Origin: Ignavibacteriales bacterium
GTDB taxonomy: Bacteria > Bacteroidota > Ignavibacteria > Ignavibacteriales > Ignavibacteriaceae
Length of the DNA: 64,000 nucleotides
Reading direction: 5' to 3'
Assembly (NCBI GenBank): GCA_020061465.1
Contig: JAGUYG010000016.1
Span: 31,408-95,407, forward strand
This document shows positions 17,070 through 24,609 of the stretch, in pieces (the first letter of the stretch is position 1; each line of letters starts with the position of its first letter). Below the pieces are notes generated by a model that saw only the letters and a list, made by a program, of their open reading frames with translations, was not told the DNA's origin and did no database searches. The translations under genes were made by a program, and so were the position numbers.

Positions 17070-17861
17070 ATGCATATCGTAATTGAAATAAATAATGTAT
17101 CATACTTCGTAACGGAAAAAATCGGTATTTGGAGTAAGCCGAAACGTAAGTATATCCTTAAAAATATTAATTTAAGTTTGTCAAAGAAGGAAATACTTGG
17201 CATTGCCGGCGAATCCGGAAGCGGTAAAACTACTCTTGCTAAAATTATCGCCGGAATTATCGAACCATCCGAAGGAAATCTAACCTATAATTTCACAACG
17301 TATAGAAGCAAAGCAAATCCGGTTCAAATTCTTTTTCAGAATAACAGCGATCTGCTCAATCCGTACAGAGTTGTGGGTGAAATGTTGGATGAAGCCATTA
17401 GGCTGAATAAAAACAAAATTATACCACCACCTTCAATTGAAGTCCTTCTTTCTCTTGTTGGGCTGCCGGTTGAAGTAATTACAAAAAGATGTTTTGAATT
17501 AAGCGGTGGTGAAAGGCAGCGGGTTGCGCTTGCACGACTAATAGCAATTATGCCGCAATTATTAATTCTTGATGAACCGTTTTCCGCTCAGGACAATGTA
17601 TCGAAAGAGAATTTGATAAATCTATTTTCAGTATTAAGAGAAAAGTACGGCATAACAATTCTCTGTATTTCTCACGATCTTGATTCACTAAGAAATTTAT
17701 GTGAAAGAGCTATTATTCTATACAAGGGAGAAATTGTTGAACAAGGTAAAATTGAAACGGTACTGAAAAATCCCGAACACCCTTATACAAAATTTTTAAT
17801 TAGAGCAGAAGAATTTAACTTAAGCTATGATGAAATTATGAGAGAGATTGACTTGTTGTAA
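17070..17861 (+). CDS. ABC transporter ATPase, DppF/OppF-like
   Basis: The 263-residue subunit has Walker A GESGSGKT, signature LSGGERQR, Walker B LLILDEPF, and the C-terminal HPYT motif (EHPYTKFLI) diagnostic of oligopeptide-type ATPases. With the preceding ATPase it gives the heterodimer expected of Dpp/Opp importers. The two genes are separated from the permease operon by divergent transcription, so ATPase supply could be controlled independently of the sensory part. Confidence 0.9.
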   Translation: MHIVIEINNVSYFVTEKIGIWSKPKRKYILKNINLSLSKKEILGIAGESGSGKTTLAKIIAGIIEPSEGNLTYNFTTYRSKANPVQILFQNNSDLLNPYRVVGEMLDEAIRLNKNKIIPPPSIEVLLSLVGLPVEVITKRCFELSGGERQRVALARLIAIMPQLLILDEPFSAQDNVSKENLINLFSVLREKYGITILCISHDLDSLRNLCERAIILYKGEIVEQGKIETVLKNPEHPYTKFLIRAEEFNLSYDEIMREIDLL

Positions 17862-18350
17862 GTGTTGTATTATTTACGTTAAATCTGAGAGGAGAATTTA
17901 CCATAAAAGTTTAACACAGCATATCCGGTTAATCAATTATTCAACAGATTGCGTTAACGCAGATTTTGTCTGCTAAACTAATATTATCAACTATGCTGAA
18001 ATCAGAGGTGGTAAATTACCCGTTAAATCTGGTTTAATGATTCCATATCTGTCCGAGGCAAATGAACTCTCTATAATGAGAATGACGCGGAAGAAATTTC
18101 CACTTGTGATATTTTGTGTTTTTGTGGCATAAAGAATATTTATTTTTATTCAAAAAATTAGCAATTGCCACCAAGACACAAGGGCACTAAATTCCTCAAA
18201 GAACATTTGTATAATCTCAAAGGAATGAATTTAGTATTACCTAAAGAAATTGAAATATTTTATTTATTCTCAACAAAATCTTGATGTCAAATTTAATTAA
18301 GTAAACAGTGAATGGATCAATTTCTTATACAGAACTTTCATTTATAAGTG
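17862..18350. other. Intergenic region with decayed inverted repeats
   Basis: No gene was seen. TTTTTGTGGCA (about 18119-18129) and TTGCCACCAAGACACAAGG (about 18166-18184) form an imperfect inverted pair of a repeat type common in Bacteroidota genomes. CGTTAAATCTG occurs near 17878 and again near 18023. These are probably remnants of dispersed palindromic repeats. Confidence 0.4.
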
Positions 18351-18390
18351 CTATTCAATATATTTATGCTCAAAATTATTAGGAGAAAAA

Positions 18391-18555
18391 ATGGCTAAAG
18401 CAATCGGATTTGCCGATAAATTAAAGGCAAAAAAGAAAGATTCACACGTTAACGTAAAACTTATCAAGGCTGTAAAATCTGCAAAAGGAACCATTAAGTT
18501 TAACGAAAAATTTGTGCGGCTTGACGACATAAGCAAAGTGGTTGACATTAAATAA
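18391..18555 (+). CDS. Small basic protein of 54 residues, unknown function
   Basis: An ATG preceded by AGGAG at 18381-18385 opens a 54-codon frame that ends just before a textbook intrinsic terminator (18554-18579), so it is a complete monocistronic gene. The product begins MAKAIGFADKLKAKKK and is rich in lysine and valine, with no cysteine, tryptophan or membrane segment. The C-terminal part (KFVRLDDISKVVDIK) looks like a small beta-strand and helix unit. I do not recognise a family. Good translation signals and a strong terminator suggest substantial expression. Confidence 0.75.
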   Translation: MAKAIGFADKLKAKKKDSHVNVKLIKAVKSAKGTIKFNEKFVRLDDISKVVDIK

Positions 18556-18579
18556 AGCGGCGTTCGACCGCTTTTTTTT
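18554..18579 (+). terminator. Intrinsic terminator of the 54-residue gene
   Basis: AAAGCGG (18554-18560) pairs with CCGCTTT (18568-18574) over a seven-base loop and runs into eight thymines. The stem overlaps the stop codon of the gene. Confidence 0.85.
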
Positions 18580-18769
18580 GCTCTTTCAGCATATTATCGC
18601 ATAATATAGCCTCCCGCCCTTGATTTAATCAGTAAAAATTTTATATTGCGTCTTACTGCGGTACTGATAAAGCCGTCTTCAATTACATCTTACATACAAG
18701 TTGACGCGATTTGAATTTATCACTTTCGGATCGTGGAGATTATTTTGTCCAACAAAAGGAGATGCTGCA

Positions 18770-20158
18770 ATGATAACACCAAGAAAAATGAAATTTTACA
18801 GTGCGAAGGATATCGACAAAATCCCGCAGCTAAAAAAGCTTGATGAAGAACAATTATTTGCTCTTCGGGTTGTTTCGGAAGTGCTGCCATTCAGAACCAA
18901 CAATTATGTTGTTGAAGAGTTAATTGATTGGAATAACATTCCGGACGATCCTATTTATCAACTTACCTTCCTCCAAAAAGATATGCTCGCAGAAGAACAA
19001 TACAATCGAATAGCTGAAGCAATAATAAGAAGCGGCGATAAGGAGGATATAAAAAATGTTGCAAACGAAATAAGATTGGAATTGAATCCGCATCCCTCTG
19101 CGCAGCTTACTGTTAACGTTCCGCAGATGGACGATGAACCCGTGCCCGGTGTTCAACATAAATACAAAGAGACTGTATTAATTTTCCCTTCAAGCGGACA
19201 AACATGCCATGCATACTGTACCTTCTGTTTCCGATGGGCACAGTTTGTTGGAATGAACGATTTAAAATTAGCCACCGACGAATCAAAAAGATTTCAGAAA
19301 TATTTATTGCAGCATAAAGAAGTTACCGATGTTCTTTTAACCGGCGGTGACCCGATGATAATGGGATTAAAGAACTTGAAAGCATATATAGAACCCTTAC
19401 TTCAACCGGGATTCGACCATATCAGAACGATAAGAATAGGAACCAAAGCCGTTGCTTATTGGCCCTTTAAATTTGTTACAGATAAGGAAGCAGACGGTGT
19501 TCTTCGTTTGTTCGAGAAGGTAATAAAATCAGGCAAACACCTTGCAATAATGGGGCATTATAATCACTGGAAGGAGTTAACTACTGAAGTATCGCACGAA
19601 GCAATAAAAAGAATTAGAAATACGGGAGCTCAGATCCGAACTCAATCTCCCCTGGTAAAACATATTAACGACGATCCGAATGTATGGTCAAAATTGTGGC
19701 AAATGCAGGTAGAACTTGGCTGCATTCCTTATTACTTCTTTGTAGAAAGAAATACGGGAGCAAAAAATTATTTTATGATTCCTTTAGTACGTGCTTATGA
19801 AATATTCAAAGAAGCATATAGAAACGTTTCCGGTTTAGCGCGAACAGTTCGAGGTCCATCTATGTCTGCTTTACCCGGGAAGGTAGCAATTGACGGAATA
19901 GCAGAGATTAAAGGTGAAAAAGTTTTTGTCTTGAAGTTCATTCAAGGCAGGAATCCCGAATGGTGCAAAAAACCTTTCTTTGCCAAGTATGATGAAAAAG
20001 CGAGATGGCTTACGGACCTTAAACCGGCATTTGGCGAAGAAAAATTCTACTATCAAGATGAGCTTAATGAAATAATTAGACGCAGCAACGGGCAGTTATA
20101 TTTCGGAACCGGTGTAAGGGAAGAAGAGGAAGTAGCCGACAATGTTGTTGAATTTTGA
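18770..20158 (+). CDS. KamA-family radical SAM protein, substrate unknown
   Basis: I chose ATG 18770, which has AAAGGAG upstream, over a TTG at 18701. The 462-residue product has the radical SAM cluster motif CHAYCTFC (Cys146, Cys150, Cys153) and a PLP-site lysine, Lys371 in ALPGK, so it belongs with lysine 2,3-aminomutases. Both aspartates that bind the lysine side chain in true lysine aminomutases are replaced: the first site reads VERNTG and the second Ser364. A different amino acid substrate, or a role unlike lysine mutation, is likely. A paralogue that does keep those residues is encoded at 58003-59175. No partner gene adjoins it. Confidence 0.85.
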   Translation: MITPRKMKFYSAKDIDKIPQLKKLDEEQLFALRVVSEVLPFRTNNYVVEELIDWNNIPDDPIYQLTFLQKDMLAEEQYNRIAEAIIRSGDKEDIKNVANEIRLELNPHPSAQLTVNVPQMDDEPVPGVQHKYKETVLIFPSSGQTCHAYCTFCFRWAQFVGMNDLKLATDESKRFQKYLLQHKEVTDVLLTGGDPMIMGLKNLKAYIEPLLQPGFDHIRTIRIGTKAVAYWPFKFVTDKEADGVLRLFEKVIKSGKHLAIMGHYNHWKELTTEVSHEAIKRIRNTGAQIRTQSPLVKHINDDPNVWSKLWQMQVELGCIPYYFFVERNTGAKNYFMIPLVRAYEIFKEAYRNVSGLARTVRGPSMSALPGKVAIDGIAEIKGEKVFVLKFIQGRNPEWCKKPFFAKYDEKARWLTDLKPAFGEEKFYYQDELNEIIRRSNGQLYFGTGVREEEEVADNVVEF

Positions 20159-20262
20159 TGGAATTCTGTGAAGCAAAAAAATGAAAATTTAATTTCTATA
20201 AAATATTTTCTTTTTGCGGTTACCAAAATTCTATTTATGTTTTGGGAGAGGTGATATTAGGT

Positions 20263-20703
20263 ATGAAGAAAATATTTTTATTAGCAGTTATTTTCATTGC
20301 TGCAAATTTACATGGGCAATTTAAGTATTCGGTTAAGTTTGAGCCTTTCGCTGTAATCAATAACGGCGGTGGAAAATATGAATTCATGCAGTTTTATAAT
20401 TTTAAATTTTCCATAAAAGATAACAGCGACTCAGTTTTCTTTTATGAAATTGAACCAGCCATAATGTTTAATCAACTCTCTCCTAATATAACCTTATCAA
20501 TTGGTGCTACAGTTACAAATGTATATTTCAGATTGGGGATTTGGTATCTTGTCGATATCGCCGGTGGAGGACACTTAGGTCCATCTATAAGCACAAGCTT
20601 TCTTCCTTTGTTAAGCTCCGGGGTTTATGTACACAAAAATATTTTTATTGAAGCAAATTATTTGTTAGGACTCATATCGTTAGGCGTGGGGATGACTCTA
20701 TGA
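20263..20703 (+). CDS. Exported small protein, probable outer-membrane or periplasmic
   Basis: ATG 20263 (GGGAGAG upstream at 20244-20250) gives a 146-residue protein beginning KKIFLLAVIFIAANLHGQ, a clear signal peptide with cleavage near GQF. The mature part alternates hydrophobic and polar residues and ends in SLGVGMTL, as in small beta-barrel or barrel-like proteins. No family is recognised. It follows the KamA-like gene by 104 bp and converges with ogt eight bases further on. Confidence 0.65.
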   Translation: MKKIFLLAVIFIAANLHGQFKYSVKFEPFAVINNGGGKYEFMQFYNFKFSIKDNSDSVFFYEIEPAIMFNQLSPNITLSIGATVTNVYFRLGIWYLVDIAGGGHLGPSISTSFLPLLSSGVYVHKNIFIEANYLLGLISLGVGMTL

Positions 20704-20711
20704 AAGAATCT

Positions 20712-21224
20712 TCATCCAAAAATATCCATGCTCAAACTTCCTTCAAGTTCAAGTAATTTTTCTTTTACCGATATTCCGCCGGTGTAACCGCCCAATCCTC
20801 CGCCCGTATTTATTACACGATGGCATGGAATAACTATCGAGATGGGATTTGTACTTACCGCTTTACCGACGGCTCTAACGTATTTCTCATTAAATAATTT
20901 TTCAGCTATGAATTTGTAGCTTACTGTTTTCCCGAACGGAATTTTCATCAACTCCTTCCATACTTTTTTTTGAAAATCGGTCCCCTGCAAATCCAACGGT
21001 ATACTGAATTTTTTTCGCTGGCGGTTAAAGTACTCTTTAAGCTGATTGAAGACATCAAACATGTATGGATCATCGAAGTGAAGTTTGGTGGGATTCAAAA
21101 ATTTTAAAATGCTTTGTGCTTCGTTAATAATAATCTTCCGTATTCCGTTTTCAGAAGAAATTACTTTGAATTTTATGCCTGCAATTTCGGCTGCGGCAAA
21201 AAAGAGATTTTCTAAGTTTTTCAT
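20712..21224 (-). CDS. ogt: Methylated-DNA-protein cysteine S-methyltransferase
   Basis: This 170-residue suicide repair protein transfers the alkyl group from O6-methylguanine or O4-methylthymine in DNA to its own cysteine. The active site PCHRVI is intact. It is preceded by the DNA-recognition helix region (GKTVSYKFIAEKL) and followed by GGYTGG and EKLLELEG, all canonical. It has no Ada regulatory domain, so it is the stand-alone Ogt/MGMT type. It is transcribed convergently with the exported-protein gene and is not coupled to the Nfu gene 109 bp upstream. Confidence 0.95.
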   Translation of the reverse strand: MKNLENLFFAAAEIAGIKFKVISSENGIRKIIINEAQSILKFLNPTKLHFDDPYMFDVFNQLKEYFNRQRKKFSIPLDLQGTDFQKKVWKELMKIPFGKTVSYKFIAEKLFNEKYVRAVGKAVSTNPISIVIPCHRVINTGGGLGGYTGGISVKEKLLELEGSLSMDIFG

Positions 21225-21332
21225 TTTAACAACATGGTATCAAAACTTTCAATGGCTAATTTATGAAAAAAGAATAAAAAAAGGGGAAGAAATCGTTCGA
21301 TTTCTTCCCCGCAGTATTCGGAAAAAAATTAT

Positions 21333-21875
21333 TTATGCCGCTACTACCTGGATAGCGGGATTTATATCTCTTCTCAATAATCCTTCTATTGCCAACAACG
21401 TTCCATTTATTGAACTTGGGCAGCTTCCGCAGGCACCTTGATATCGTATTTTAACTGTAAAGCCTTCGATTCCAATAACTTGTAAACCACCTCCGTCGCC
21501 TGCTAAAGCCGGACGAACTCTGTTTTCAAGCAGTTCATTTATTTGTCTAAGCAATTCACCGGCATTTTCATCTAAGCCTTTAACTTCTTTTTCTTCAGGG
21601 ATTAAATTTTTATCGAATGTTTTAAGAAAATTAATAAAAGGCTTTTGAATTTGTCCCCAATTGCTCTCTTCCGATTTTTCAATAGCTACAAATTTATCCA
21701 TATAAAAAACTGATACGACACCGTCGATTTCAAAAATTCCTTTTGCGAACGGATCGGTCTCGGCTTCTTCCTTATTCGAATATTGTCTTGTCTCAAGTTT
21801 CAATAATCGTTCGTTAAGAATAAATTTTAATGCGTGAGGATTTGGCGTTAAATCTACATCTTGAACGTACAGCAT
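21333..21875 (-). CDS. NifU/Nfu-type iron-sulfur cluster scaffold
   Basis: The 180-residue protein combines an N-terminal Nfu/NifU-N (Scaffold Nfu/NifU N) domain (TPNPHALKFILNERLL) with a C-terminal NifU-like domain carrying CGSC in GACGSCPSS, the cluster-ligating CxxC pair. It should accept and deliver Fe-S clusters in the cytoplasm. That is relevant to the radical SAM enzymes encoded here, though no direct link is shown. It stands alone between ogt and the divergent asparaginase. Confidence 0.9.
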   Translation of the reverse strand: MLYVQDVDLTPNPHALKFILNERLLKLETRQYSNKEEAETDPFAKGIFEIDGVVSVFYMDKFVAIEKSEESNWGQIQKPFINFLKTFDKNLIPEEKEVKGLDENAGELLRQINELLENRVRPALAGDGGGLQVIGIEGFTVKIRYQGACGSCPSSINGTLLAIEGLLRRDINPAIQVVAA

Positions 21876-22015
21876 CTTAGCTCCTTAATTATTTTTGATC
21901 AAAAATAAACTTATTTTTCGACTGCTTCAAGGTAATTAACCTTGAAAGTAAAGAAACGGCTGATAAAAAAGTAAGCTTCCATAAAGAATTTAAAAATAAA
22001 ACTTTGGCTGACAAC

Positions 22016-22990
22016 ATGAAAAAAATATTAATTGTTTTTACCGGCGGTACGTTTTCAATGATGATAGACAAGAAAACCGGCGGGGCTGTTCCATGGTATT
22101 CCGGCGAAGAACTTTTAGGCATGATACCCGAAGCTGCGAAGCTGGCTGATATAACATGTTATGATTTTGGCAAATATCCCGGTCCGCACATGACACCCGA
22201 ACTTATGTTTGATCTATCTAAAAAGATTAAACAACAATTGGTAGAAAAAGAATACGATGGTGTTATTGTTACTCACGGAACAGATACGCTTGAAGAAACT
22301 GCTTACCTGCTCGACCTTACTATAAATACTGAAAAACCTATTGTGGTAATCGGCTCTATGAAAAATAGTTCTGAGCCTGATTGGGATGGTCCACGAAATC
22401 TAATAGATGCAATTCACATTTGCCTTAATGAAAATTCAAAAAATATGGGAGTGCTTGTTTGTCTCAACGGCGAAATAAATGCCGCAAGCGAGGTAACAAA
22501 AACGTACACCGAAGAGATCGACAGCTTTCACAGCTTAGATTTCGGCTCACTCGGTTTTGTTCAAAAGGGAAGAGTGGTATTTAATCGTTTGCCAAGACTG
22601 CTTGAAACTTTAGATGCGGAAAAAATTGTTACAAATGTTGATATGTTAACAGCTTATGCTGGAATGAATGACAAGTTCTTCAAATTTACGACTGACAGCG
22701 GTACCGAGGGAATTGTGGTAGAAGCACTGGGTGTCGGAAACGTTCCGCCGCCTGCATTCGAAGGAATAAAATATGCGGTTAACAAAGGAATTCCTGTAGT
22801 TTTAGTATCGCGCTGCCCCGCAGGCGAAACGCTTGATATTTACAGTTATCCCGGCGCCGGAAAACACCTCCACAATATCGGTGTAATATTTGCCGAATAC
22901 TTAAACGGACAAAAAGCAAGAATTAAATTGATGCTTGCATTGGGAGTCACTAAAGACCAAACCAGGGTTAAAGAGATTTTCGAAAAATAA
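22016..22990 (+). CDS. L-asparaginase
   Basis: ATG 22016 gives MKKILIVFTGGTFSMM, placing the catalytic threonine motif TGGT at residues 9-12; the TTG at 22004 is less likely. The second signature, THGTDTLEETA, carries the Thr-Asp pair of the bacterial asparaginase family. At 324 residues it is of normal length. It has no signal peptide, so it is probably a cytoplasmic type I-like enzyme that hydrolyses asparagine to aspartate and ammonia. Confidence 0.93.
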   Translation: MKKILIVFTGGTFSMMIDKKTGGAVPWYSGEELLGMIPEAAKLADITCYDFGKYPGPHMTPELMFDLSKKIKQQLVEKEYDGVIVTHGTDTLEETAYLLDLTINTEKPIVVIGSMKNSSEPDWDGPRNLIDAIHICLNENSKNMGVLVCLNGEINAASEVTKTYTEEIDSFHSLDFGSLGFVQKGRVVFNRLPRLLETLDAEKIVTNVDMLTAYAGMNDKFFKFTTDSGTEGIVVEALGVGNVPPPAFEGIKYAVNKGIPVVLVSRCPAGETLDIYSYPGAGKHLHNIGVIFAEYLNGQKARIKLMLALGVTKDQTRVKEIFEK

Positions 22991-23007
22991 AGCTCGTAGT
23001 TCCCTTC

Positions 23008-23285
23008 TTGCCTGTCCGTCCGAAACGAAGTGAAGGCTGAAGAAGAGATGTGTTGAAAATCTCTAATTACAAATTTTATTTATAAAAGCCAGACTCTTTA
23101 GAAGATAAAAAGCATTCAAAGTTGAACACACCCCTCGCCCCTCTCGAGAGGGGACAATACCCTTATTAAAGGGTGAAATGATTTCATATCTTGCATTATA
23201 AAAAAAAGGCGCAGTGACCCCTTATTGCCTGTCCGTCCGAAACGAAGTGAAGGCGGAAGAAGGGACGAAGGGATGTGCTAAAAAT
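23008..23285. repeat. Pair of direct repeats around a CCCCTCTCGAGAGGGG hairpin
   Basis: TTGCCTGTCCGTCCGAAACG opens a unit at 23008 that recurs at 23225. The copies match through about 38 bases apart from one difference, then continue more loosely, with seven extra bases in the second copy. Between them is the perfect palindrome CCCCTCTCGAGAGGGG (23138-23153). The rest of 22991-23477 shows no gene. Confidence 0.7.
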
Positions 23286-23477
23286 TAAGAAATGAGTTGT
23301 AGCTATCTTAACGGAATAAGCATATTTAAGAAGAATATTTCTTTGCGGTCTTTAAACTTAAATAGTTGTAAAAAAGTTATTAATTTTAGTTTATAACTTC
23401 TAAATATTTCCAGGTCACAATTATAATTTTAAATCGAGGCAGAAAAATTAGCCATCGTAATTATTAAAGGGACTAAT

Positions 23478-23750
23478 TTACAATTTGCCGGATGAGCTAT
23501 TAATCATTTTCTCTAAGATTTCTTTGAGGTAAACTAATTCCATTTTTGTTGATTCCTTAATGCCTGCAGGAGGATTTTCGGTAATAGATGTATTCAACGA
23601 ATCAAAAATCCTTTGAGCAGCCACGGCGAATGTATGCCGGTAGTGATCACGTTTCCATTCATCGTCTTTATTCTTGTCTGCGATTAACGATAAATCATCC
23701 TTTAACTTTTCGATCCAATAATCGAGTGATTGTTTTAGTTTGTTGTGCAT
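23478..23750 (-). CDS. Hypothetical helical protein, 90 residues
   Basis: A soluble, charged, mostly helical protein (LDYWIEKLKDDLSLIADKNKD, then HTFAVAAQRIFDSL). No motif or signal peptide was recognised and no family is known to me. It starts 25 bp downstream of the murI stop on the same strand, so it is probably the last gene of the glnD-murI run. Confidence 0.55.
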   Translation of the reverse strand: MHNKLKQSLDYWIEKLKDDLSLIADKNKDDEWKRDHYRHTFAVAAQRIFDSLNTSITENPPAGIKESTKMELVYLKEILEKMINSSSGKL

Positions 23751-23775
23751 GTTAAATTACTCATAATTAAAGTAT

Positions 23776-24600
23776 TCAAACACTAAGCGTCTCTAATTCA
23801 ACCTTATAGACGTCAGTAATAGGTTTGCCGAGAAATAATTCGGCTATTTCTTTGAACTTTAACGGAATATCGCTTACGTAAAATGTCTGATTACCGGGTG
23901 AATGACTGTTTGTATTTAAATCTATTCTATCTAATTCTCTTTTTACGGCTACGGCAGAGGCAACACCCGAATCGATTAAAGTAACTCCGTTCCCCATCAC
24001 TTCACTAATCACATCGGCTAAAATAGGATAGTGAGTACATCCAAGCACCAAAGTATCAATTTCAAATTCTCTTAATTCTTTCAGATAATCTTCAGCGGCT
24101 GCATAAGTTGCTTTGTGCTTGGTCCATCCTTCTTCGGCTAAAGGAACAAAAAGCGGACATGCTTTTTCCATTATCTCTACTTCAGCATCGAGTTTTTTAA
24201 TCTCCTTTGAATATGCTTTATTGCTTATCGTAGCTCTTGTTCCGATTACACCGACTCTTTTGTTTTTGGTTGTGCTTACTGCATGTCGGGTTCCGGGTTC
24301 AATCATACCAATAATGGGTACATCGAATTGTTTTCTGAGTTCCTCCATAGCAATTGAAGAAGCCGTATTGCAGGCAACAACAATTGCTTTCACATTCTTT
24401 CCTATTAAAAATTTGGCATTTTGCAGGGAGTATTCAATCACGGTTGAATTAGATTTTGATCCGTAAGGAACCCGCGCAGTATCACCGAAATAAATTATAT
24501 TTTCCATAGGCAGCACTGAAGTAATCCTTTTAACAACAGTTAATCCGCCGATACCGGAATCGAATACGCCTACGGGCTTTTCTTTTTCCATAAAGTTCAT
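23776..24600 (-). CDS. murI: Glutamate racemase
   Basis: The 274-residue enzyme interconverts L- and D-glutamate for peptidoglycan. The motifs are canonical: VFDSGIGGLTV with the first acid residue, VVACNTAS with the first catalytic cysteine, and LGCTHYP with the second. The start could be the ATG at 24600 or, three codons on, MEKEKPVG. It follows glnD by nine bases on the same strand. Confidence 0.96.
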   Translation of the reverse strand: MNFMEKEKPVGVFDSGIGGLTVVKRITSVLPMENIIYFGDTARVPYGSKSNSTVIEYSLQNAKFLIGKNVKAIVVACNTASSIAMEELRKQFDVPIIGMIEPGTRHAVSTTKNKRVGVIGTRATISNKAYSKEIKKLDAEVEIMEKACPLFVPLAEEGWTKHKATYAAAEDYLKELREFEIDTLVLGCTHYPILADVISEVMGNGVTLIDSGVASAVAVKRELDRIDLNTNSHSPGNQTFYVSDIPLKFKEIAELFLGKPITDVYKVELETLSV

Positions 24601-24609
24601 TGAGTGAAC

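Noticed and set aside
18701..18769. Upstream TTG start of the KamA-like protein
   Set aside because: The ATG at 18770 has a proper AAAGGAG ribosome-binding site, and the extra 23 residues do not resemble the family.
23008..23285. CRISPR-like repeat array
   Set aside because: Only two direct repeats 217 bp apart, no regular spacers and no cas genes.
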